NCBI GenBank assembly: GCA_947468255.1
Contig: CANIMM010000045.1
Coordinates: 1-14,951, forward strand
Length of the DNA: 14,951 bases
DNA from: Chitinophagaceae bacterium
Lineage (GTDB): Bacteria; Bacteroidota; Bacteroidia; Chitinophagales; Chitinophagaceae
Reading direction: 5' to 3'
Below the pieces are notes generated by a model that saw only the letters and a list, made by a program, of their open reading frames with translations, had not been told where the DNA came from and made no database searches. Every line of letters starts with the position of its first letter. Position 1 is the first letter of the stretch. This document shows positions 7,566 to 14,138 of this stretch, in pieces. The position numbers and the translations under genes were made by a program.

Positions 7566-8348
7566 ATGATACATAATATTTTAAAGGACAAGTCTACCAA
7601 ATTATTTATTTTTTTTACTGCCTTCTTTGTGGCCAATGCGCTGATAGCAGAGTGTATCGGAGGAAAGATTTTTTCACTTGAAAAATTGCTGGGCTGGGCT
7701 CCATCCAGTTTTACTTTATTTGGTCAAAAAAACCTAGCGTTTAACCTTACCTGTGGAGTTTTGTTGTGGCCACTGGAGTTTGTTGTGACGGATATTGTGA
7801 ATGAGTATTTTGGCCCCAAAGCAGTTAAAAGAATTTCCTATACGGCAGTAGCGTTAATTAGTTATGGGTTCATTATGTTTTATTTTGCCATGGCGGTACC
7901 TCCTGCTGATTTTTGGTATGGTACCGGATCGGCCGACGGTATTCCTGACATGAGTAAGGCTTTCAATGGTGTTTTTGGACAGGGGATGTGGATTATACTA
8001 GGAAGCTTAATTGCATTTTTGGTAAGCCAGCTGGTGGATGTAACAGTATTTCATAAAATAAAAAAGCACACTGGAGAAAAAAAGGTTTGGCTTAGGGCAA
8101 CCGGCTCTACTTTGGTATCTCAGTTGGTAGATAGTTTTATTGTACTTTTCATTGCTTTTAAAATTGGAAAAGGATGGAGCTGGCAACTAGTACTGGCTAT
8201 CTGTCTGGTAAATTATTTGTATAAGTTTACCATGGCCATTTTGCTTACGCCTTTGATTTATCTGGTTGAAAAAAGAATTGAAATTTACCTAGGCCATGAA
8301 ACTGCCTATAAAATGAAGCAGGCTGCTATGGGCAAGGTGAATGAATAA
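7566..8348 (+). CDS. Queuosine precursor transporter (VUT/YhhQ family)
   Basis: This 260-aa inner-membrane protein belongs to the VUT/YhhQ (TIGR00697, DUF165) family, which imports queuosine precursors such as preQ0 or preQ1 for tRNA wobble-base modification. The conserved core is visible: a long first helix (13-32), VVTDIVNEYFG (73-83) with the family Asp-Glu pair, GSLIAFLVSQLVDVTVFHKIK (146-166), and the second SQLVDS signature at 185-190, with further helices at about 94-112, 192-200 and 207-233. Family members are usually somewhat shorter; the extra length here is an insert at about 113-135 and a charged tail. No queuosine biosynthesis gene is in the window. The stop is two bases from the stop of the convergent DUF2452 gene. 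Which precursor it carries cannot be told. Confidence 0.9.
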   Translation: MIHNILKDKSTKLFIFFTAFFVANALIAECIGGKIFSLEKLLGWAPSSFTLFGQKNLAFNLTCGVLLWPLEFVVTDIVNEYFGPKAVKRISYTAVALISYGFIMFYFAMAVPPADFWYGTGSADGIPDMSKAFNGVFGQGMWIILGSLIAFLVSQLVDVTVFHKIKKHTGEKKVWLRATGSTLVSQLVDSFIVLFIAFKIGKGWSWQLVLAICLVNYLYKFTMAILLTPLIYLVEKRIEIYLGHETAYKMKQAAMGKVNE

Positions 8349-8350
8349 AT

Positions 8351-9142
8351 TTACACTTCTACCCAGGTATGATCGGCTAATAGTTTTACAGGGGCTATAA
8401 ATTTCTTGTAAGGACCGGCACCTCCGCCATATTCTTTTGCACTAATTAATGAAAGTACAAAGGTATCATCTGCCTTTTCATACAAAAAATAGGTATGTCC
8501 AATTACTGGGACAAAACTTAGCTTGGCCCCATAAATAATCATACTGAGTTCTTTACGCATTTGAATCTCTTGCGCTTGTATGGCTAGTAATTCAATTTGT
8601 TTTCGAATCTGGTCAAGCTGCATATTGGTTTGCTCTTCCATTGCCGTGAGGGCCTTGTGGCGGATTACCCCTTCTTCAGTAGCTTTTATCACAGCTCCAC
8701 TTACCGAGGTAGAATAGGGCATTACACTTAACTGTTTGTGGTATATTTCGGTATTTGTGTAAGCGCTGCCGTCAGGCCGATCGCCCTTTTGCACCACCTT
8801 TAAATATCCATTGGGCATCAGTTCATTCAATATGGTGATTACCGGCAGACTATTTTTGTAAAAAATAATTTCAAAATTCAGCGCATCAGTAAAAACTGCC
8901 TTTACTTCTTCAGCAGTTGATTTGTCTTCAAATGGATAAGCAGCTCCGTCTGAATGAAGGGTATAGTTAGACGCAAAAGCTTGGTTTTCCAAGGTTACCC
9001 AATTGATGCCAATTGAAATTTCTTTTTTATTGGGGGTTGCTTCTATTTTATAGATTCCCGATTTTGGCCTTCCGCCAAATTCATAACTCCCTTTTTCGGG
9101 AAACAACTGCCAGGATGCAATGAAATTGTACAATTGAATCAT
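8351..9142 (-). CDS. DUF2452 domain protein with N-terminal lipocalin-like domain
   Basis: Starting from the ATG at 9142 (MIQLYNFIASWQL) this is a 263-aa protein; an upstream in-frame ATG at 9190 would add 16 low-complexity residues, which I think are untranslated. Residues 1-125 look like a beta-rich lipocalin-type fold (SWQLFPEKGSYEFG, then alternating strands, NGYLKVVQKGDRPDG). About 150-195 is helical and likely coiled coil (MEEQTNMQLDQIRKQIELLAIQAQEIQ). The C-terminal part, from RKELSMIIYGAKLSFVPVIGH through LSLISAKEYGG to LLADHTW, matches DUF2452. There is no signal peptide, so it is probably cytoplasmic. The function is unknown. The gene lies alone on the minus strand between two + strand groups. 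Confidence 0.75.
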   Translation of the reverse strand: MIQLYNFIASWQLFPEKGSYEFGGRPKSGIYKIEATPNKKEISIGINWVTLENQAFASNYTLHSDGAAYPFEDKSTAEEVKAVFTDALNFEIIFYKNSLPVITILNELMPNGYLKVVQKGDRPDGSAYTNTEIYHKQLSVMPYSTSVSGAVIKATEEGVIRHKALTAMEEQTNMQLDQIRKQIELLAIQAQEIQMRKELSMIIYGAKLSFVPVIGHTYFLYEKADDTFVLSLISAKEYGGGAGPYKKFIAPVKLLADHTWVEV

Positions 9143-9579
9143 AATGGTAAATTGAATGGTATTGAATTGTATTACAAAATTAGTAAGCATTTTGTTTTGA
9201 GGGTAGGAATACTATTTTACAAACTAAATCCCCTGACTGATACCTTTTTACAATTGAATGGTATTAATTTAGTGTTATTTAGTAAGAATAATTTTTTCCT
9301 TTCCCTAAAATGTGGGAAATTTACCCAATTCATCCCAGTCAAAGTTGTTATTGTAATGGATACAGATACGGCAATCGTATTTGAATGCGCTTTATTTGTA
9401 AAAACTACAGATACTTAATCTTCTTTCTAAAGGTTGTCTGCCTGGTGAATTATTTGCAAAAGTTTTCTTCAAAAGTTACTCTTGTCTCAATTGGCTTTTT
9501 GTATTGGGGAGTTGGTTACTTAAAAAGCGTTTGAAATGTTGGTTCCCATTCACCACTGGATTACAGAAAAATATTAAAG
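9143..9579. other. 437-base divergent intergenic region without a convincing gene
   Basis: This gap separates the DUF2452 start from the helical-repeat protein start. Besides the direct repeat it holds a perfect 6-base inverted repeat, TTTCCC (9300-9305) and GGGAAA (9314-9319), and two copies of CAAAAGTT within 9450-9480. No TAnnTTTG element with a good TTG partner was found in front of 9580. An open frame at 9134-9418 starts with TTG, has no recognisable features, and is rejected. Confidence 0.5.
9150..9265 (+). repeat. 14-base direct repeat AATTGAATGGTATT
   Basis: The same 14 bases occur at 9150-9163 and 9252-9265, 102 bases apart start to start. The first copy sits in a patch made of short AATTGAAT-type units (9129-9170), flanked by ACAATT and AATTGT, directly upstream of the DUF2452 start. 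The copies may be operator-like or the residue of local slippage. Confidence 0.45.
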
Positions 9580-11133
9580 ATGCTCACTCGATTTACAGAT
9601 TCTTTATTTCAACTCATTCAGTCGCTTGAGAAGGCGGAGAAGCGCAATTTTAAGCTATTTATCAAAAGAAGTTCGGGCAATGAAGATTTAAAAATCATTG
9701 AATTATTTGATGCGCTAGATAAGCTACATGAATATGATGAAGCCGTATTGTTAAAAAAGCTATCCTCCATTCGCAAACCCCAATTGTCCAATATCAAAGT
9801 GCATCTTTATAAGCAATTGCTTGCCAGTCTTAGGATTATAAAAAGCACGGATAGTATCGATATGCAGCTCAATGAACAATTGGATCATGCACGGATTTTG
9901 TACAATAAAGGATTGTATTTACAGAGTCTCAAGATTTTAGAAAAATTGAAGGAAACTGCCAAACACCACAATAAATTTAATTTTTTAACTCAGGTAATAT
10001 CTTGGGAGAAGAAAATTGAAACATTACATATTTCTAGAACCATGCAGGATAGGGGAGAGCTTTTGTCTTTAGAAGCTGTGGAAGTAAATTTACGAGTGGA
10101 TATGGTGGCAAAACTGTCTAATTTGGCGCTGCGACTGTATAGCTGGTATATTAAAAATGGTCATGCCCGAAATGAAAAGGATGAAATGGGGGTGAAAGAA
10201 TTTTTAAAAACGAATCTTCCTGCAACTGCGCATGAACAAACGGGTTTTTATGAAAGAATGTATTTGTATCAGAGTTACTGTTGGTATGCATTCATTCGTC
10301 AGGATTTTTTAATGTATTATCGATATGCTCAAAAATGGGTCGATATTTTTCATGAACAACCCTTGATGATTCGCGTAGAAACTGGCTATTATATCAAGGG
10401 ACTTCATAATTTACTCAATGCTCATTTTGATTTGAGAAATTATCAGAAGTTTGAAATTGATCTCCAACATTTTAAAAAATTCGCAAAAACCTCGGTAGCT
10501 GACCAGCACGACAATCACCGGATACAAACCTTTGTATACATTAGTAGTGCTAGAATTAATCAGCACTTCATGTTAGGTACTTTTGCAGAAGGGTTGAAAG
10601 AAGTACCCCTGATTGAAGCGAAACTGAATGAGTATTCACTTTTCCTAGATAATCATCGGCTATTGGTGTTCAATTATAAAATCGCCTCTTTATATTTTGG
10701 AAATGGCGATTTTGGCATTTGCATTGACTATCTCCAAAAAATCATCAATGGCAGTGATTCAATGCGCAATGATCTGCAGTGCTATGCAAGATTGATGCAT
10801 TTGATGGCACATTATGAATTGGGGAATTTTGAAATTATCGATTCACTCATTCGGTCGGTTTATCGCTTTATGTCAAAGAAGGAAAACCTAACTATTGTGG
10901 AAGAGGAGATGTTTAAGTTTTTGAGAAATTCTTTTCATGTGCATCGCCAAAAATTGAAGCCTGAGTTCCAAAAATTACTGGTTAGCCTGAAAAAATTGGA
11001 AAAAAATCGCTTTCAAACCCGCTCTTTTGCCTATCTCGACATTATATCCTGGGTAGAAAGCAAAGTGATGGATAAGTCGATGAGTACGGTGATCAAAGAA
11101 AAGTCACTCCACCAGAAAAAAAGAATTTACTAA
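9580..11133 (+). CDS. Conserved helical-repeat (TPR-like) protein of unknown function
   Basis: This 517-aa protein has no signal peptide or membrane segment and is predicted to be almost all alpha-helix. The pattern of paired amphipathic helices with small and aromatic residues at regular spacing (for example LDHARILYNKGLYLQSLKIL at about 100-120, and FNYKIASLYFGNGDFGICIDYL at about 365-390) is TPR-like. The N-terminal 90 residues form a charged helical domain (LEKAEKRNFKLFI, then KVHLYKQLLASLRIIK). It resembles cytoplasmic conserved proteins of Bacteroidota, but I cannot name a function; a scaffold or protein-binding role is inference from the fold type. The C-terminus is basic. The radical SAM gene follows 103 bases later on the same strand, which may or may not mean a shared role. 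Confidence 0.75.
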   Translation: MLTRFTDSLFQLIQSLEKAEKRNFKLFIKRSSGNEDLKIIELFDALDKLHEYDEAVLLKKLSSIRKPQLSNIKVHLYKQLLASLRIIKSTDSIDMQLNEQLDHARILYNKGLYLQSLKILEKLKETAKHHNKFNFLTQVISWEKKIETLHISRTMQDRGELLSLEAVEVNLRVDMVAKLSNLALRLYSWYIKNGHARNEKDEMGVKEFLKTNLPATAHEQTGFYERMYLYQSYCWYAFIRQDFLMYYRYAQKWVDIFHEQPLMIRVETGYYIKGLHNLLNAHFDLRNYQKFEIDLQHFKKFAKTSVADQHDNHRIQTFVYISSARINQHFMLGTFAEGLKEVPLIEAKLNEYSLFLDNHRLLVFNYKIASLYFGNGDFGICIDYLQKIINGSDSMRNDLQCYARLMHLMAHYELGNFEIIDSLIRSVYRFMSKKENLTIVEEEMFKFLRNSFHVHRQKLKPEFQKLLVSLKKLEKNRFQTRSFAYLDIISWVESKVMDKSMSTVIKEKSLHQKKRIY

Positions 11134-11218
11134 GCCGTAGGTTCATTCCATTGCTTATGTAATGCAATTCCTTGAATATCGGCTAGTTTAGCTAGCAGTG
11201 GCTAAAAAGATGCTGTTT

Positions 11219-11236
11219 AAATATTAAGCAATATTT
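11219..11236 (+). repeat. Perfect 7-base inverted repeat at the radical SAM gene start
   Basis: AAATATT (11219-11225), loop AAGC, AATATTT (11230-11236). It ends directly before the TTG at 11237, the first possible start codon of the radical SAM gene, and overlaps TATTTTTG (11232-11239), a match to the -7 element TAnnTTTG. A second small hairpin, GCTAG...CTAGC, lies at 11182-11196. This could be an operator-like palindrome or a weak terminator of the preceding gene (T run 11234-11238). Confidence 0.45.
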
Positions 11237-13459
11237 TTGCTTTCTAAATACAATCATTTGAGCGCTACTGTTTTTTTTATAACCCCTCCTTTCACTCAGC
11301 TTAATACGCCTTATCCTGCGACGGCCTATCTAAAAGGTTTTTTGAATACCAAGGGTATCTCTTCTTTTCAAGCCGATTTAGGAATTGAGGTAATGGGGGC
11401 CATCTTTTCAAGGCAGGGATTGGTTCATTTGTTTGAGTCAATTGCCCAAGATAAAGAAAAGCAGCTTTCTGAAAATGCGGTAAGGATCATAGCCCTTCAA
11501 AATGATTACATTCAATCAATCGATTCCGTCATTCTTTTTTTGCAAGGGAAAAAGCCAACCCTGGCTCATTTGGTTGCAAAGAGAAATTACCTCCCTGAAG
11601 CCAGTCGGTTTGCACAGTTGGATGATTTGGTATGGGCCTTTGGAAGTATGGGTATCCAAGACAGGGCAAAACACCTAGCAACCATGTATCTGGAGGACCT
11701 ATCGGATCTGATTAAAGAATGTGTAGATCCTCATTTTGGTTTTAGCAGATACGCAGAAAGGCTGGGTAGATCAGCCAATAGCTTTGACGAATTGTATCAA
11801 GCTATGCAACAGCCAAATACGTATGTCGATGAGGTATTGTTAGAAATATTGAAAAGCAGGGTTGAAGCCGTTCATCCTTTATTGGTGGCTATTTCAGTCC
11901 CTTTTCCGGGTAATTTATATGCTTCCTTGCGTTGTGCACAGTGGATTAAAAAAAATCACCCTTCTATTAAAGTGGCGATGGGCGGTGGTTTTGCCAATAC
12001 AGAATTGCGTTCTTTGTCAGATGTTCGTGTATTCGAATTTTTCGATTTCATTACGTTGGATGATGGTGAAGCGCCAATTGAAAATTTAATCCTTTACCTA
12101 GAAGATAAAATCCCTGTTACAGCATTAAAAAGGTGTTTTACGTTGGTGGATGGCAAATTATTGTTTATCAATAATGCAGCCTGTACAGATTATAAGCAAG
12201 GGCAGGTAGGAACACCGGACTATAGTGATTTTTTACTGGATCAGTATATTTCAGCTATTGAGATTGTTAATCCTATGCATAGCCTTTGGAGTGATGGGAG
12301 GTGGAACAAACTAACGATGGCGCATGGGTGCTATTGGGGGAAATGCACCTTTTGTGATATTTCCTTGGATTATATTAAATTATATGAACCCATTACGGCA
12401 TCCCTGCTTTGCGATCGCATTGAAGAAATGATAGCCCAAACGGGCGAGAATGGATTTCATTTTGTGGATGAGGCAGCTCCCCCCGCTCTAATGCGCGCGC
12501 TGGCATTGGAAATCATTAAAAGGAAGTTAATTGTAATTTGGTGGACCAATATTCGGTTTGAAAAAAGTTTTACCCGTGATCTTTGCCTGTTGCTAAAGGC
12601 TTCCGGCTGCATAGGCGTGTCGGGAGGATTGGAAGTGGCTTCTGACCGGCTACTGGAATTGATTCAAAAAGGAATTACCGTAAAGCAGGTTGCAGTTGTA
12701 AATAAAAATTTCACGGAAGCCGGCATCATGGTACATGCTTATTTGATGTATGGTTTCCCCACGCAAACTACTCAGGAGACCATCGATTCTTTGGAAATGG
12801 TGCGGCAATTATTTGAAGCGGGCATTTTACAGTCTGGTTTCTGGCATCAATTTGCCATGACTGCGCACAGTCCGGTAGGAATGAACCCTGAAAAATATAA
12901 GGTAAAAAAAATAACGGATGCCATCGGCAGCTTTGCTAATAATGATATTGTACATTTGGATCCAACGGGAGCCGATCATGATAGTTTTAGTTTTGGTCTG
13001 AAAAAATCATTGCTCAATTTTATGCATGGAGCTTGTCTGGATCATCCCCTCCAGAAATGGTTTGATTTTACTGTGCCCAAAACAACCGTTCCCAAAGATT
13101 ATATTGTCCAAGCATTGCAAGAAGAGGATTTGACTTCCATTAAGCCGACTGCTAAAATTGTTTTCTTGGGCAATCAGCCCTCAATAGAAATTTATGTCAA
13201 ATCAAAAAAGGGAAGTCAGTGGGAAATGAGTTCGTTGACTTTTCAGGGGAAAAGGGAAACTTTTGTGATCAAAGTAAATAAGGAGCAAGGGCAATGGTTG
13301 GCAGCTATGCTCAACCAGTTATCCATCAATGCTACGAAATCTTATACGCTACTTGAGGTAAAAACTAGCTATGAAAATGCTGGACTTTTCGACTTTGAGT
13401 TGTTTTGGGATAATAAACCTGTTAATACCTTGTACAAAATGGGTTTGTTACAATTGTAA
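11237..13459 (+). CDS. B12-binding-domain-type radical SAM protein
   Basis: This large (up to 740 aa) radical SAM enzyme has an N-terminal region (10-60, VFFITPPFTQLNTPYPATAYL) and a Rossmann-like segment at 214-280 (LLVAISVPFPGN..., VAMGGGFANTEL, FDFITLDDGEAP) as in the B12-binding radical SAM class. The DxHxxG motif that ligates cobalamin base-off is not seen. The cluster motif is C365-YWGK-C370-TF-C373 (CX4CX2C, one residue longer than the canonical spacing). It is followed by FVDEAAPP (409-416), SGGLEVASDRLLELIQKG (462-479) and YGFPTQTT (505-512), which match the radical SAM beta-strand motifs. The C-terminal 150 residues are not recognised. The reaction and substrate are unknown. A TAA at 11225 sets the 5' limit; starts are TTG 11237 or TTG 11258, the latter giving MSATVFFITPPF, a more typical N-terminus. 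Confidence 0.85.
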   Translation: MLSKYNHLSATVFFITPPFTQLNTPYPATAYLKGFLNTKGISSFQADLGIEVMGAIFSRQGLVHLFESIAQDKEKQLSENAVRIIALQNDYIQSIDSVILFLQGKKPTLAHLVAKRNYLPEASRFAQLDDLVWAFGSMGIQDRAKHLATMYLEDLSDLIKECVDPHFGFSRYAERLGRSANSFDELYQAMQQPNTYVDEVLLEILKSRVEAVHPLLVAISVPFPGNLYASLRCAQWIKKNHPSIKVAMGGGFANTELRSLSDVRVFEFFDFITLDDGEAPIENLILYLEDKIPVTALKRCFTLVDGKLLFINNAACTDYKQGQVGTPDYSDFLLDQYISAIEIVNPMHSLWSDGRWNKLTMAHGCYWGKCTFCDISLDYIKLYEPITASLLCDRIEEMIAQTGENGFHFVDEAAPPALMRALALEIIKRKLIVIWWTNIRFEKSFTRDLCLLLKASGCIGVSGGLEVASDRLLELIQKGITVKQVAVVNKNFTEAGIMVHAYLMYGFPTQTTQETIDSLEMVRQLFEAGILQSGFWHQFAMTAHSPVGMNPEKYKVKKITDAIGSFANNDIVHLDPTGADHDSFSFGLKKSLLNFMHGACLDHPLQKWFDFTVPKTTVPKDYIVQALQEEDLTSIKPTAKIVFLGNQPSIEIYVKSKKGSQWEMSSLTFQGKRETFVIKVNKEQGQWLAAMLNQLSINATKSYTLLEVKTSYENAGLFDFELFWDNKPVNTLYKMGLLQL

Positions 13460-13512
13460 TTAAAATCTGCAAATAATTGAATTACAGCTTGTTGGGTAAA
13501 TTTTTTGGCTGG

Positions 13513-13530
13513 ATTGCCCGCCTAGGCAAT
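13513..13530. repeat. Inverted repeat between convergent genes
   Basis: ATTGCC (13513-13518), loop CGCCTA, GGCAAT (13525-13530). It lies between the radical SAM stop and the stop of the minus-strand small gene, touching the latter's TAA. The placement suits a shared transcription end, but there is no T run right after the stem on either strand. Confidence 0.35.
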
Positions 13531-13808
13531 TATTGTTGTCTTAACTCTTCCTCAATAACTTCATTATAAGCATCTTCATTTTCAATTATCCATTCAGGGA
13601 GTGGATTATTGACTATTTTCCATTTATTGTCAATTTTTTGAATATTGAAAAATACCCTGGAGTCCCTTTCGTCTACAACATCAACAGTGAAAAGACCCTC
13701 CGTATTTTCATTTAGTTTCCGAAAATTGAACTCCTTTAGCCTTCCGTTTGCCTTAATGAGCTTGGAAAACTGTATATTTTTAGTGAATGTTATCTGCATT
13801 GGGGTCAT
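13530..13808 (-). CDS. Small conserved protein of unknown function
   Basis: From the ATG at 13808 this is a 92-aa acidic protein (MTPMQITFTKNIQ). An in-frame TTG at 13829 would add seven residues, and a second ATG at 13799 gives MQITFTK. The middle (FNFRKLNENTEGLFTVDVVDERDSRVFFNI, about 27-55) alternates beta strands and turns, then comes a WKI strand and a PLPEWIIENEDAYNEVIEEELRQQ tail that should be helical and is strongly acidic. I have the impression of a small Bacteroidota-specific family but cannot name it. There is no signal peptide or membrane segment. The gene stands alone, convergent with the radical SAM gene and divergent from prfB. Confidence 0.65.
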   Translation of the reverse strand: MTPMQITFTKNIQFSKLIKANGRLKEFNFRKLNENTEGLFTVDVVDERDSRVFFNIQKIDNKWKIVNNPLPEWIIENEDAYNEVIEEELRQQ

Positions 13809-13966
13809 AATTTTGTAAAAGTGAAGCAATAATCATACTGTAATTAAAAAAATGGCTATTTCTGCCCATTTAATTTGTTATTAAAATTATAATTCAGTGA
13901 GTTAATGGTTAATGAAAGGATTTTGAATGAGGGGTGAAGTTAATCGTACTATATATCAATTTAAAC

Positions 13967-14009
13967 AAATATAAATAAAATATAATAGATTTTGCAGTTA
14001 TTTATATTT
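13967..14009. repeat. Perfect 12-base AT-only inverted repeat
   Basis: AAATATAAATAA (13967-13978) and TTATTTATATTT (13998-14009) are exact reverse complements separated by 19 bases. Being AT-only the stem is weak, but a 12-base exact match is unlikely to be pure chance, even in this AT-rich gap. It may mark an operator or UP-like element, or a transcription end for unseen minus-strand RNA. Confidence 0.5.
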
Positions 14010-14103
14010 ACTAAAGGGTCCATTTGCTTAGCGTTTGACCATTTGTAGCCAGTAGTATGGCTAATTGAGCAATGCTGCATTCTAAACTAAAGCTGTATTT
14101 TGG

Positions 14104-14134
14104 TTGGTTCAATCAGAAATATCCCTTATTTTTG
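14104..14134 (+). promoter_or_regulatory. Bacteroidota-type promoter for prfB
   Basis: TTG (14104-14106), then 20 bases, then TATTTTTG (14127-14134) fits the sigma-ABfr consensus of TTG at -33 and TAnnTTTG at -7 with 19-21 bases between. Transcription would start close to 14139-14141, that is, at or next to the ATG, so the message would be leaderless or nearly so. This agrees with the absence of a Shine-Dalgarno sequence before that ATG. Confidence 0.55.
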
Positions 14135-14138
14135 AAAC

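Larger units (their letters stand above)
13809..14138. other. 330-base AT-rich intergenic region upstream of prfB
   Basis: No gene is seen here. It holds two inverted repeats and, at its right end, the prfB promoter. A second hairpin, TAGCCA (14046-14051), loop GTAGTA, TGGCTA (14058-14063), lies about 75 bases before the prfB start. No tRNA-like fold was found. Confidence 0.5.

Noticed and set aside
9134..9418. 94-codon + strand open frame between the DUF2452 and helical-repeat genes
   Set aside because: It starts with TTG inside the opposite gene, shows no domain or membrane pattern, and covers the repeat-rich gap; most likely chance.
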